Shown one piece after another: positions 48,760-57,876 of a DNA stretch of 64,000 bases. Below the pieces are notes generated by a model, which searched no databases, had not been told where the DNA came from, and saw only the letters and a list, made by a program, of their open reading frames with translations. Source of the DNA: Streptomyces rishiriensis (GTDB lineage Bacteria > Actinomycetota > Actinomycetes > Streptomycetales > Streptomycetaceae); contig NZ_JAUSWV010000002.1 of assembly GCF_030815485.1 (NCBI RefSeq), forward strand, positions 7,068,001 to 7,132,000, in the 5' to 3' direction. A program made the position numbers and the translations under genes. Each line of letters starts with the position of its first letter. Position 1 is the first letter of the stretch.

Positions 48760-48855
48760 GACATCCCTTCGTCGTCGTGCAGCCCGCGCCGCTGTCGGAG
48801 GCTGAGGCTAGCGTGAGGAGTGCGGAGGCCGACGGCAGGTGCCCCTCATGTGTCT

Positions 48856-48863
48856 AAGCGCTT
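48856..48863. promoter_or_regulatory. AAGCGCTT palindrome before the CaiB operon
   Basis: AAGCGCTT sits inside TAAGCGCTTGCTC, a pattern like the AGCAAGCGCT half sites of TetR regulators of fatty-acid degradation. It lies 83 nt upstream of the CaiB start. The identity of the regulator is unknown. Confidence 0.35.
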
Positions 48864-48945
48864 GCTCGCTCACCTCTTGTGTCCAGTGGAACACGTTCGT
48901 AGCATCATTGGTGTTACATCGGTTGTGTCACAGCAAGGGGGCTGG

Positions 48946-50163
48946 ATGACGACGGGACGGACGACCGGGCACGGTCCGCTGGAGGGCGTGCGCGTGGTGG
49001 AACTCGCCGGGATCGGCCCCGGGCCCTTCGCGTGCATGCTGCTGGCCGACCTCGGCGCCGACGTCGTCCGGGTGGACCGTCCCGGCGGCTCCGCTCTGGC
49101 CATCGATCCCGCCCACGACATCACCAACCGCAACAAGCGCTCGGTGATCGTCGACCTCAAGGCGCCGGACGGCCCCGCGCGCGTGCTCGATCTCGCCGCC
49201 CGCGCCGACGTGCTCATCGAGGGCAACCGGCCGGGCGTCGCCGAGCGGCTCGGCGTCGGCCCCGGCGACTGCCACGCCCGCAACCCCCGTCTGGTCTACG
49301 GCCGGATGACCGGCTGGGGCCAGGACGGTCCGCTCGCCGACCGCGCGGGCCACGACGTCTCCTACATCGCCGTCACCGGCGCGCTCGGCATGATCGGCGC
49401 CGCGGACCGGCCGCCGCCCGTCCCCGCCAACCTGCTGGGGGACTACGCGGGAGGCTCCCTCTACCTCGTCGTGGGCGTCCTCGCCGCCCTGCACCACGCG
49501 CGCGCGAGCGGCACCGGGCAGGTCGTCGACGCGGCCATCGTCGACGGCACCGCGCATCTCTCCGCGATGATCCACGGCATGCTCTCGGCCGGCAGCTGGC
49601 AGGACCGGCGCGCCGCCAATTTGCTCGACGGCGGCTGCCCGTACTACGGCACCTACGAGACCGCCGACGGCGGGTACATGGCCGTCGGCGCCCTGGAGCC
49701 GCAGTTCTACGACGCGTTCGTGGATCTCCTCGGCCTCGAGGACCTCCGTGATGCCCGCAGGGACTGGACGCGGTGGGGAGAGCTGCGCGAGGCCGTCGCC
49801 GCGCGCTTCCGGTCCCGCAGCCGGGACGAGTGGACGGTCGTCTTCGAGGGCTCCGACGCGTGTGTGGCGCCCGTGCTGTCGCTGCGCGAGGCGCCGCGCC
49901 ACCCGCATCTCGCGGCGCGCGGCACCTTCACCGACCACGCAGGCATCACCCAGCCGGCCCCCGCGCCCCGCTTCTCCGCGACGCCCACGGCCGTCCGCAC
50001 CGGGCCCGCGCGGCCCGGCGCCGACACACGCGAGGTGGCCCGTGACTGGGACGTGCCGGAACTCGTGACGGACCCGGTGAGAACGCCGGCCGAGACCGCG
50101 GCCGCGACCTCCGAGGAGGCGCACGCGAAGATCACCGCGCGTACCCCGCGACGAGCACCGTGA
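48946..50163 (+). CDS. CaiB/BaiF family CoA-transferase (alpha-methylacyl-CoA racemase-like)
   Basis: The 405-residue product starts at the ATG after AAGGGGGCTGG. It has the class III CoA-transferase pattern: LEGVRVVELAGIGPGPFACMLLADLGADVVRVDRPGG, NRNKRSVIVDLK, the catalytic Asp region GHDVSYIAVTGALGMIG, and GGSLYLVVGVLAAL. The GIGPGPF and RPG pattern fits the alpha-methylacyl-CoA racemase branch (epimerising 2-methyl-branched acyl-CoA). With FadA and FadB it forms a beta-oxidation operon. Confidence 0.9.
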   Translation: MTTGRTTGHGPLEGVRVVELAGIGPGPFACMLLADLGADVVRVDRPGGSALAIDPAHDITNRNKRSVIVDLKAPDGPARVLDLAARADVLIEGNRPGVAERLGVGPGDCHARNPRLVYGRMTGWGQDGPLADRAGHDVSYIAVTGALGMIGAADRPPPVPANLLGDYAGGSLYLVVGVLAALHHARASGTGQVVDAAIVDGTAHLSAMIHGMLSAGSWQDRRAANLLDGGCPYYGTYETADGGYMAVGALEPQFYDAFVDLLGLEDLRDARRDWTRWGELREAVAARFRSRSRDEWTVVFEGSDACVAPVLSLREAPRHPHLAARGTFTDHAGITQPAPAPRFSATPTAVRTGPARPGADTREVARDWDVPELVTDPVRTPAETAAATSEEAHAKITARTPRRAP

Positions 50164-50240
50164 CGACCCCTGTGAAGGACTTCCCGCACCTGGGCGACTG
50201 ACCCCGCCCCGCACGGCCCACCCTCCCGAAAGGCTTACCA

Positions 50241-51455
50241 GTGAGCACCGAAGCGTACGTGTACGACGCGATCCGCACCCCGCGCGGGCGCGGCAAGGCG
50301 AACGGCGCCCTGCACGGCACGAAGCCCATCGATCTCGTCGTCGGCCTCATCCACGAGCTCCGAAGCCGCTTCCCCGGCCTCGACCCGGCCGCCATCGACG
50401 ACATCGTGCTCGGCGTCGTGGGCCCCGTGGGCGACCAGGGCTCCGACATCGCGCGCATCGCGGCCATCGCGGCCGGACTGCCGGACACCGTGGCGGGCGT
50501 GCAGGAGAACCGCTTCTGCGCCTCCGGTCTGGAGGCCGTCAACCTGGCCGCGATGAAGGTCCGTTCCGGCTGGGAGGACCTCGTTCTGGCGGGCGGGGTG
50601 GAGTCGATGTCCCGGGTGCCGATGGCCTCCGACGGCGGCGCCTGGTTCAACGACCCGATGACCAACCTTGGCGTCAACTTCGTGCCGCAGGGCATCGGCG
50701 CCGACCTCATCGCCACCATCGAGGGCTTCTCCCGCCGTGACGTCGACGAGTACGCGGCGCTGTCGCAGGAGCGGGCGGCGACGGCCTGGAAGGAGGGCCG
50801 CTTCGACCGCTCCGTGGTGCCGGTGAAGGACCGCAGCGGCCTCGTCGTCCTCGACCACGACGAGCACCCGCGTCCCGGCACCACCGCCGAGTCGCTCGGC
50901 AGGCTGAAGCCGTCCTTCGCCGACATCGGCGAGCTGGGCGGCTTCGACGCGGTGGCGCTCCAGAAGTACCACTGGGTGGAGAAGATCGACCACGTCCACC
51001 ACGCGGGCAACTCCTCCGGCATCGTCGACGGCGCCTCCCTGGTCGCGATCGGCTCCAAGGAGGTGGGCGAGCGGCACGGCCTCACCCCCCGCGCGCGGAT
51101 CGTCTCCGCCGCCGTCTCCGGCTCCGAGCCGACGATCATGCTCACCGGCCCCGCTCCCGCCACCCGCAAGGCCCTGGCCAAGGCCGGCCTGACCATCGGC
51201 GACATCGACCTCGTCGAGATCAACGAAGCGTTCGCGGCGGTCGTCCTGCGGTTCGTCAAGGACATGGGCCTGTCCCTGGACAAGGTCAACGTCAACGGCG
51301 GCGCCATCGCCCTCGGTCACCCGCTCGGCGCTACCGGCGCGATGATCCTCGGCTCCCTCGTCGACGAACTGGAGCGCCAGGACAAGCGCTACGGCCTCGC
51401 CACCCTCTGCGTCGGCGGCGGCATGGGCATCGCCACCATCGTCGAGCGCGTCTGA
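50241..51455 (+). CDS. fadA: Acetyl-CoA C-acyltransferase (fatty-acid thiolase)
   Basis: The 404-residue thiolase starts at a GTG with GAAAGG upstream. It has the nucleophilic Cys in ENRFCASGLEAVNL (about residue 93), NEAFAAVV, ALGHPLGATGAMI and the second Cys in CVGGGMG. It completes beta-oxidation cycles with the downstream FadB (41-nt gap). Confidence 0.93.
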   Translation: MSTEAYVYDAIRTPRGRGKANGALHGTKPIDLVVGLIHELRSRFPGLDPAAIDDIVLGVVGPVGDQGSDIARIAAIAAGLPDTVAGVQENRFCASGLEAVNLAAMKVRSGWEDLVLAGGVESMSRVPMASDGGAWFNDPMTNLGVNFVPQGIGADLIATIEGFSRRDVDEYAALSQERAATAWKEGRFDRSVVPVKDRSGLVVLDHDEHPRPGTTAESLGRLKPSFADIGELGGFDAVALQKYHWVEKIDHVHHAGNSSGIVDGASLVAIGSKEVGERHGLTPRARIVSAAVSGSEPTIMLTGPAPATRKALAKAGLTIGDIDLVEINEAFAAVVLRFVKDMGLSLDKVNVNGGAIALGHPLGATGAMILGSLVDELERQDKRYGLATLCVGGGMGIATIVERV

Positions 51456-51496
51456 CCACCCCAGCGGAACCCAGAGACTTCTACGGAGAGCCCGTC

Positions 51497-53692
51497 ATGA
51501 CACAGAGCACCACCATCCGCTGGGAACAGGACCGCACCGGCCTCGTCACCCTCGTCCTCGACGACCCCGACCAGTCCGCGAACACCATGAACGCGGCCTT
51601 CCGCGCCTCCCTCGCCGCGGTCACCGACCGTCTGGAGGCCGAGAAGGACTCCGTCCGGGGCGTCATCCTCACCTCCGCGAAGAAGACGTTCTTCGCCGGC
51701 GGCGACCTGCGCGACCTCATCCGCGTCACCCCCGGGACGGCCCAGGAACTGCTGGACGGCGGACTGGAGATCAAGCGCAACCTCCGCCGCATCGAGACCC
51801 TCGGCAAGCCGGTCGTCGCCGCCCTGAACGGCGCGGCCCTCGGCGGCGGCTACGAGCTGGCCCTCGCCTGTCACCACCGCGTCGCCCTGGACGCCCCGGG
51901 CTCCAAGATCGGCTGCCCCGAGGTCACCCTCGGCCTGCTCCCCGGCGGCGGCGGTGTCGTGCGTACCGTCCGGCTGCTGGGCATCACCGACGCCCTCCTC
52001 AAGGTCCTCCTCAAGGGCACCCAGTACAGCCCGCGGCGAGCCCTGGAGAACGGCCTGGTCGACGAGGTCGCCGGCAGCCCCGAGGACCTGCTCGCCAAGG
52101 CCCGCGCCTTCATCGACGCGAACCCGCAGTCGCAGCAGCCCTGGGACAGGCCGGGCTACCGGATCCCGGGCGGCACCCCGTCGAATCCCCGGTTCGCCGC
52201 CAACCTGCCCGCCTTCCCGGCCAGCCTGCGCAAGGAGACCAACGGCGCCCCCTACCCGGCGCCGCGCAACATCCTCGCGGCGGCCGTCGAGGGCGCCCAG
52301 GTGGACTTCGAGACCGCCCAGGTCATCGAGGCCCGCTACTTCGTCGAACTGGCCGCCGGACAGACGTCGAAGAACATGATCCAGGCCTTCTTCTTCGACC
52401 TCCAGGCCGTCAACTCCGGCGTCAGCCGCCCCCAGGGCGTCGCACCCCGCCAGGTCCGCAAGGTGGCCGTCCTGGGCGCCGGGATGATGGGCGCGGGCAT
52501 CGCCTACTCGTGCGCCCGCGCGGGGATCGACGTCGTCCTGAAGGACGTCTCCCTGGAAGCCGCCCTCAAGGGCAGGGCCTACTCCGAGAAGCTGTGCGCC
52601 AAGGCCGTCTCGCGGGGCCGTACGACCCAGGAGAAGGCGGACGCGCTGCTCGCCCGGATCACGCCCACCGCCGACCCCCAGGACCTGGCCGGCTGCGACG
52701 CGGTGATCGAGGCCGTCTTCGAGGACACCTCCCTCAAGCACAAGGTGTTCCAGGAGATCGAGCAGGTCGTCGCCCCCGACGCCCTGCTGTGCTCCAACAC
52801 CTCCACCCTGCCGATCACCGCCCTCGCCGAAGGCGTCGAGCGCCAGGACGACTTCATCGGGCTGCACTTCTTCTCGCCCGTGGACAAGATGCCGCTCGTC
52901 GAGATCATCAAGGGTGAGCGCACCGGCGAGGAGGCGCTCGCGCGCGCCTTCGACCTGGTCCGGCAGATCAAGAAGACGCCGATCGTCGTCAACGACTCGC
53001 GCGGCTTCTTCACCTCACGGGTGATCGGTCACTTCATCAACGAGGGCGTCGCCATGGTCGGCGAGGGCATCGAGCCCGCGTCCGTGGAGCAGGCGGCGGC
53101 CCAGGCGGGATACCCGGCCAAGGTCCTGTCCCTGATGGACGAACTCACGCTCACCCTCCCGCGCAAGATCCGCAACGAGTCCAGGAGGGCCGTGGAGGAA
53201 GCGGGCGGCGTGTGGCCCGGCCACCCCGCCGAGGCCGTCATCGACCGCATGGTCGACGAGTTCGGCCGCACCGGCCGCAGCGGCGGCGCCGGCTTCTACG
53301 AGTACGGCGAGGACGGCAGGCGGGTCGGGCTGTGGCCGGGCCTGCGCGAGCACTTCACGCGCGCGGACGCCGAGATCCCCTTCCGGGACATGCAGGAACG
53401 CATGCTCTTCGCCGAGGCACTCGACACCGTCAAGCTGCTCGAGGAGGGGGTGCTGACGTCCGTCGCGGACGCCAACATCGGCTCCCTGTTCGGCATCGGC
53501 TTCCCCGGCTGGACCGGCGGGGTCCTCCAGTACATCAACGGCTACGAGGGCGGCCCCGGGGAGGGAACCGGGCTCCCCGGGTTCGTGGCACGCGCGCGTC
53601 AGCTCGCCGAACGCTACGGCGACCGCTTCACCCCGCCCGCGCTGCTGGTGGAGAAGGCGGAGCGGGGGGAGACCTTCACGGACGGGCGCTGA
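51497..53692 (+). CDS. fadB: Bifunctional enoyl-CoA hydratase / 3-hydroxyacyl-CoA dehydrogenase
   Basis: The 731-residue product has an N-terminal crotonase domain (oxyanion loop GAALGGGYELALAC, catalytic Glu region GCPEVTLGLLPGGGGVVRTVRLLG), then an NAD-binding 3HCDH_N domain (VAVLGAGMMGAGIAYSCARAG at about 323) and C-terminal 3HCDH repeats (FTSRVIGHFINEG). It hydrates enoyl-CoA and oxidises the hydroxyacyl product. It is the last gene of the operon and convergent with a MerR gene. Confidence 0.94.
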   Translation: MTQSTTIRWEQDRTGLVTLVLDDPDQSANTMNAAFRASLAAVTDRLEAEKDSVRGVILTSAKKTFFAGGDLRDLIRVTPGTAQELLDGGLEIKRNLRRIETLGKPVVAALNGAALGGGYELALACHHRVALDAPGSKIGCPEVTLGLLPGGGGVVRTVRLLGITDALLKVLLKGTQYSPRRALENGLVDEVAGSPEDLLAKARAFIDANPQSQQPWDRPGYRIPGGTPSNPRFAANLPAFPASLRKETNGAPYPAPRNILAAAVEGAQVDFETAQVIEARYFVELAAGQTSKNMIQAFFFDLQAVNSGVSRPQGVAPRQVRKVAVLGAGMMGAGIAYSCARAGIDVVLKDVSLEAALKGRAYSEKLCAKAVSRGRTTQEKADALLARITPTADPQDLAGCDAVIEAVFEDTSLKHKVFQEIEQVVAPDALLCSNTSTLPITALAEGVERQDDFIGLHFFSPVDKMPLVEIIKGERTGEEALARAFDLVRQIKKTPIVVNDSRGFFTSRVIGHFINEGVAMVGEGIEPASVEQAAAQAGYPAKVLSLMDELTLTLPRKIRNESRRAVEEAGGVWPGHPAEAVIDRMVDEFGRTGRSGGAGFYEYGEDGRRVGLWPGLREHFTRADAEIPFRDMQERMLFAEALDTVKLLEEGVLTSVADANIGSLFGIGFPGWTGGVLQYINGYEGGPGEGTGLPGFVARARQLAERYGDRFTPPALLVEKAERGETFTDGR

Positions 53693-53704
53693 GCGGGCGG
53701 GCCG

Positions 53705-54436
53705 TCACGGGGAGCCGTCCACCGGCGGCTCCCCGAGCCACTCCCGCAACTCCTGGGTCAGGGACCGCTGGAAGGCCGTCAGCAGCGCCTGGACGACCAG
53801 CGGCTGCATGTGCGCCGACAGCGACCTCACCGCCTGCGCGTCGCGCTCCGGCATCTCCTCGCGCAGCAGCCGTGACAGCTCGTGGGCCGCGGCGCGCGCG
53901 TGGTCCAGGAGGACGGTCCGGGCCGCGAGGATCGCCGCCGGCGACAGCGGCACGTCGAGGAGCCGCACCCCCAGTCGCAGCAGCCCCGCGTCGACGCGGT
54001 ACGCGTCCTCGTCGGCCGGCGCTTCGCCACCGGCTTCCAGCACGCCCATCGCGGCGAGCCGGTCCACGTCCTCCTCGCTGAGCTCCCGCCCGGCCCGCTG
54101 CCGGAGCTCCCCCCGCGGCACCGTCTCCACCGCGTCCGGCGCCCACGAGGCCACCACGGCCCGGTGCACGGCGAGGTCATGGGCGTCGAGCCCGGGCGGC
54201 AGCCGGTCCAGATAGCGCTCGATCGCCGCCAGCGTCAGGCCCTGCCGGCGCAGCTCCTCGATCAGCGCGAGGCGGGCGAGATGCCCGGGGCCGTAGTGCC
54301 CCACCCGGCGCGGACCGATGACCGGCGGGGGCAGCAGACCCTTGGTGCCGTAGAAGCGCACGGTCCGTACCGTGACCCCCGCGCGGGCGGCCAGCTCGTC
54401 GACCGTGAGGGCCGGCTCCTCGGTCTCGATCGTCAT
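53705..54436 (-). CDS. MerR family transcriptional regulator
   Basis: The protein has 243 residues from the ATG (complement of 54434-54436); a GTG at 54457 is also in frame. The N-terminal MerR helix-turn-helix and wing are clear (LTVDELAARAGVTVRTVRFYGTKGLLPPPVIGPRRVGHYGPGHLARLALIEELRRQGLTL split across residues 11-70). The C-terminal part (110-235) is a helical domain without the metal-binding cysteines of classical MerR. The signal and targets are unknown; the convergent fatty-acid operon is not an obvious target. Confidence 0.9.
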   Translation of the reverse strand: MTIETEEPALTVDELAARAGVTVRTVRFYGTKGLLPPPVIGPRRVGHYGPGHLARLALIEELRRQGLTLAAIERYLDRLPPGLDAHDLAVHRAVVASWAPDAVETVPRGELRQRAGRELSEEDVDRLAAMGVLEAGGEAPADEDAYRVDAGLLRLGVRLLDVPLSPAAILAARTVLLDHARAAAHELSRLLREEMPERDAQAVRSLSAHMQPLVVQALLTAFQRSLTQELREWLGEPPVDGSP

Positions 54437-54636
54437 GTGCAGCAGTATCGCTGTCACACCGGTGCGGTGAAACCGGTTGCCCCCGGTGGGCGGCGTGTGA
54501 GCAGCGACGCGCTGCGACGAGGACCGCCGCGTGATCGCGGTGCCTGCGGGACACCGCCGCCCTGGTCTGTGCGCCCGCCCGGGAGCCGCGGGCCACGACC
54601 GGGGTCACTGTCAGTGGCCTCGCCTACGGTGGCGGC

Positions 54637-55119
54637 ATGTCGGAGATCACTTACGTCCGGAGTGACGCCACCGTTCCGTCGGTGAAGGGCGGCAAGGTGA
54701 TCGCCCATGTCTGCAACGACCTCGGGGGATGGGGGAAGGGCTTCGTCCTGGCGCTGTCCCGCCGCTGGCCGGAGCCGGAGGCCGCCTACCGTGCCTGGCA
54801 CCGCGAGCGCGCCTCGAACGACTTCGGCCTGGGCGCGCTCCAGCTCGTGCGGGTGAGGCCCGACGTCTGGGTCGCCAACATGATCGGTCAGCGCGGTACC
54901 CGGACGGGCAGCAAGGGCGTCCCCGTCCGCTACCCCGCCATCGACACCGCCCTGGCCCGCCTCGCCGGCCACGCCCTCGAACTCGGAGCGTCCGTGCACA
55001 TGCCCCGGATAGGCTGCGGTCTGGCCGGCGGCACCTGGTCCCGCGTCGAACCGCTCGTCATCGGGCGGCTGGTCGAGCGGGGCGTAGCGGTGACGGTGTA
55101 CGACCACGGGGAGGGGTAG
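54637..55119 (+). CDS. Macro-domain (ADP-ribose-binding) protein
   Basis: The 160-residue protein is a single macro domain: VIAHVCNDLGGWGKGFVLALSRRWPEPEAAYRAW, WVANMIGQRG, and the phosphate loop MPRIGCGLAGGTWSRVEPLV. Macro domains bind or hydrolyse ADP-ribose products (Appr-1''-p, ADP-ribosylated proteins or tRNA-splicing products). The next gene is a PfkB kinase 5 nt downstream, so the two are cotranscribed; a link to ADP-ribose or ribose salvage is possible. Confidence 0.88.
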   Translation: MSEITYVRSDATVPSVKGGKVIAHVCNDLGGWGKGFVLALSRRWPEPEAAYRAWHRERASNDFGLGALQLVRVRPDVWVANMIGQRGTRTGSKGVPVRYPAIDTALARLAGHALELGASVHMPRIGCGLAGGTWSRVEPLVIGRLVERGVAVTVYDHGEG

Positions 55120-55124
55120 CGCCC

Positions 55125-56078
55125 ATGCGCGCCGACGAGACCACCGAGAGCACGAGCGCCGGGAGCGGCGAGCACGCCGAGGACATCGACGTCCTGGTCC
55201 TGGGCGGGGCGGGTGTGGACACGATCGTGTACGTACCGGAGCTGCCGCTCCCGTACGCCGACAGCTACATGATCGACAGGGGCATCCGCCCCCGCGCCGG
55301 ACAGACCGGTGACTTCGTCGCCCTGGGCCTCGCCGCCCTCGGGCTGCGCACCCACCACCTCGACTTCCTGGGCGAGGATCCCGAGGGAGATCTGGTCCGC
55401 GCCCTGCACCGGGACAAGGGCATCGCCCTCACCGTCATCCCGCAGCCCGCCGGGACCAAGCGGGCGGTCAACCTGGTCGGCCCGGACGGGCGGCGGCTGT
55501 CGCTGTACGACAACAGCCGCGGGCGCCCGGCCGACCGCTTTCCCGAGGACACCCTGCGGACCCTGGCCGCCGCGAGCCGCCACGCGCACGTGTCCATCAC
55601 CCACCCCTGTGCCGACGCCCTGCCGGTACTGCGCGAGGCGGGGGCCGGCATCTCCACCGATCTGCACAACTGGGACGGGGAGAACCCGTACCACGAGGCC
55701 TTCGCCTACGAGGCGGACGTCGTCTTCGTCTCCGCGACCGCCCTGACCGACCCGCGGGCGACCATGCGGCGCATCGCCGAGCGGGGCCGTGCGGAGGTGG
55801 TCGTCGCCACGGCCGGGGCCGAGGGCGCCTACCTGCTCGCCGACGGCGAGCTGACCCACGTCCCGGCCGCCGCCCCGCCCGGCCCGGTGGTCGACTCCAA
55901 CGGCGCGGGAGACGCCTTCGCGTCCGCCTTCCTCTTCGGCCGTCTCGGCGGTGAGCCGCCGAGACGGTGCGCCGAGTACGGCGCGCTGGCCGGGGCGTAC
56001 GCCTGCACGGTGCCGGCCACGGAGAGCGCCGCTCTGTCGCGCGACGCACTCCTGGCCCGGGCGGCCACCGGGCGGTAG
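55125..56078 (+). CDS. PfkB family carbohydrate kinase
   Basis: The 317-residue protein starts at the ATG 5 nt after the macro-domain gene. It shows the ribokinase fold: VLGGAGVDTIVYVPELP, GQTGDFVALGLAALGLRTHHLDFLGEDPEGD, and the PfkB signature with the catalytic Asp in PVVDSNGAGDAFASAFLFG. The substrate is likely a sugar or nucleoside; ribose would suit the macro-domain neighbour, but this is inference. Confidence 0.9.
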   Translation: MRADETTESTSAGSGEHAEDIDVLVLGGAGVDTIVYVPELPLPYADSYMIDRGIRPRAGQTGDFVALGLAALGLRTHHLDFLGEDPEGDLVRALHRDKGIALTVIPQPAGTKRAVNLVGPDGRRLSLYDNSRGRPADRFPEDTLRTLAAASRHAHVSITHPCADALPVLREAGAGISTDLHNWDGENPYHEAFAYEADVVFVSATALTDPRATMRRIAERGRAEVVVATAGAEGAYLLADGELTHVPAAAPPGPVVDSNGAGDAFASAFLFGRLGGEPPRRCAEYGALAGAYACTVPATESAALSRDALLARAATGR

Positions 56079-56180
56079 CGCCGGCCCCGGGCCAAGTGCC
56101 CTCCGTCAGGCAGTCAGTCAGGCGGGCGGGCAGTCAGGCGGGCGTCCGGCGTGAGCCGTCGCCGCGAGCGGCGACGGGAC

Positions 56181-57674
56181 TCAGTGCTCGTGCACGTCGT
56201 TCGTCGCCGCGATCCTCTTCCAGGACTTCGGCTGCGCGGGAGCGGCCGGCACCTTCGCGATCGCAGCCGTCCGCGCCGCGGGTACGGCCGGCTTCGCAGG
56301 CTCGAACAGCCAGGTGTCGAACAGGGAGCCCAGTTCCTTCCCGGAGAGCTGCTCGGCGTAGTTCCGGAAGTCGGCGACGCTCGCGTTGCCGTACGCGTGC
56401 TTCTTCGGCCAGCCCTTCAGGAGGGCGAAGAAGGCGTCGTCGCCGATCTCGTTCCGCAGCGCCTGCACCGCCAGTGCGCCCCGGTCGTAGACGGCGATGT
56501 CGAACTGGTTCGCCGCGCCGGGGTCACCGGGCTTCACCGTCCAGAACGCGTCGTCGGCCGGGTGCGAGGCGTACACGTAGTCCGCGAGTTCCTGCGCCGT
56601 GCCCTCGCCCTCGTGCTCGGACCACAGCCACTGCGCGTACCGGGCGAACCCCTCGTTCAGCCAGATGTCCTTCCACCCCGCCACGGACACGAAGTCGCCG
56701 TACCACTGGTGCGCCAGCTCGTGCACCACCACGGAGACGTTGGAACCGCTCGCGAACTGCCGGGGGCTGTAGAAGGGCCGGGTCTGCGTCTCCAGCGCGT
56801 ATCCGGTGTTCGTGTTCGGCACGTACCCGCCGAGCGCGTCGAAGGGGTAGGGCCCGAAGTAGCCGCTGAGCCAGTCGGCGATCTCCCCGGTCCGCTCGAT
56901 GCTCGCCCGCGCCGCACCGGCGTTGTCGCCCAGGTCCTTGCTGTAGGCGTTCACGACCGGAATTCCGCTCTCGGTCGTCCCGGTCGTGAGGTCGAATTTC
57001 CCGACGGCGAGGGTGGCCAGATAGGTGGCCTGCGGCTTGTTGGAACGCCAGTTGTAGCGGGTCCAGCCCAGTCGTGAACTCGTCGACTGGAGCGTCCCGT
57101 TGGAGATGGCCTGCGAGCCGTCGGGCACCAGCACCGAGACGTCGTAGGTGGCCTTGTCGAGCGGGTGGTCGTTGCCGGGGAACCACCACCAGGCCGCCTC
57201 CGGCTCGTTGGCGCCGACACCGCCGTCCGCGGTGCGGTGCCAACTGGTGAAGCCGTACGCCTGCTTCGACGACGGGATCCCGCTGTAGCGCACCACGACC
57301 GTGACCGTCGCGCCCTTCGCCAGCGGCGTCCTGGGCGTGATCTCCAGCTCGTGCTCGCCCGAGGTCGTGAACGCCGCCACGGCGCCGTTGACCCGAACCT
57401 CGCTCACGTCGAGCAGGAAGTCCAGATCGAACCGGGACAGATCCTGTGTGGTCTTCGCCAGGATCGTCGCGGTCCCCTCCAACTGGTCCGTCGCGGGCTG
57501 GTACTTCAGCCGCAGGTCGTAGTGGGAGACGTCGTATCCGCCGTTGCCGTACGCCGGGTAGTAGGGGTCGCCGATGCCCGGGGCGCCGGGGGAGGCGCTC
57601 GCGGCCGATGCCGGGATCGCCAGCAAAACGGACGCGGCAGCGAGTGCGCCCGGCGCGATGATTCTGCGGTGCAC
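56181..57674 (-). CDS. Secreted M1-family zinc metallopeptidase
   Basis: The product has 497 residues from the GTG at the complement of 57672-57674, which has GGAG 5 nt upstream; an in-frame GTG at 57698 would add 8 residues. A signal peptide (about 1-28) precedes an M1 N-terminal beta domain. The zinc motif is HELAHQWYGD (His near 316-320) with the third ligand in WLNEGFARY, and the substrate loop NEPEAAWWWFPGND replaces the classical GAMEN. It would remove N-terminal residues or cleave peptides outside the cell. It ends KRIAATNDVHEH. Confidence 0.92.
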   Translation of the reverse strand: MHRRIIAPGALAAASVLLAIPASAASASPGAPGIGDPYYPAYGNGGYDVSHYDLRLKYQPATDQLEGTATILAKTTQDLSRFDLDFLLDVSEVRVNGAVAAFTTSGEHELEITPRTPLAKGATVTVVVRYSGIPSSKQAYGFTSWHRTADGGVGANEPEAAWWWFPGNDHPLDKATYDVSVLVPDGSQAISNGTLQSTSSRLGWTRYNWRSNKPQATYLATLAVGKFDLTTGTTESGIPVVNAYSKDLGDNAGAARASIERTGEIADWLSGYFGPYPFDALGGYVPNTNTGYALETQTRPFYSPRQFASGSNVSVVVHELAHQWYGDFVSVAGWKDIWLNEGFARYAQWLWSEHEGEGTAQELADYVYASHPADDAFWTVKPGDPGAANQFDIAVYDRGALAVQALRNEIGDDAFFALLKGWPKKHAYGNASVADFRNYAEQLSGKELGSLFDTWLFEPAKPAVPAARTAAIAKVPAAPAQPKSWKRIAATNDVHEH

Positions 57675-57876
57675 GAAAGCTCCAAATCGTGGGTTCACGT
57701 GGTCCGTTCGGAGCCTATTGACTCCCTGTGTCCCAGGACCTGCCCACCGCCGCGCCTGTCACACGATCGCCATTCGGCCGTCATGGTCGGCCCCCTGCGC
57801 GGGGGCGTGTTCCGGCCACGGCGGACCCACAGGCGCCCTCTTCTGCACCGGAGTTGACCCGGGTACCGTCCCGCGC

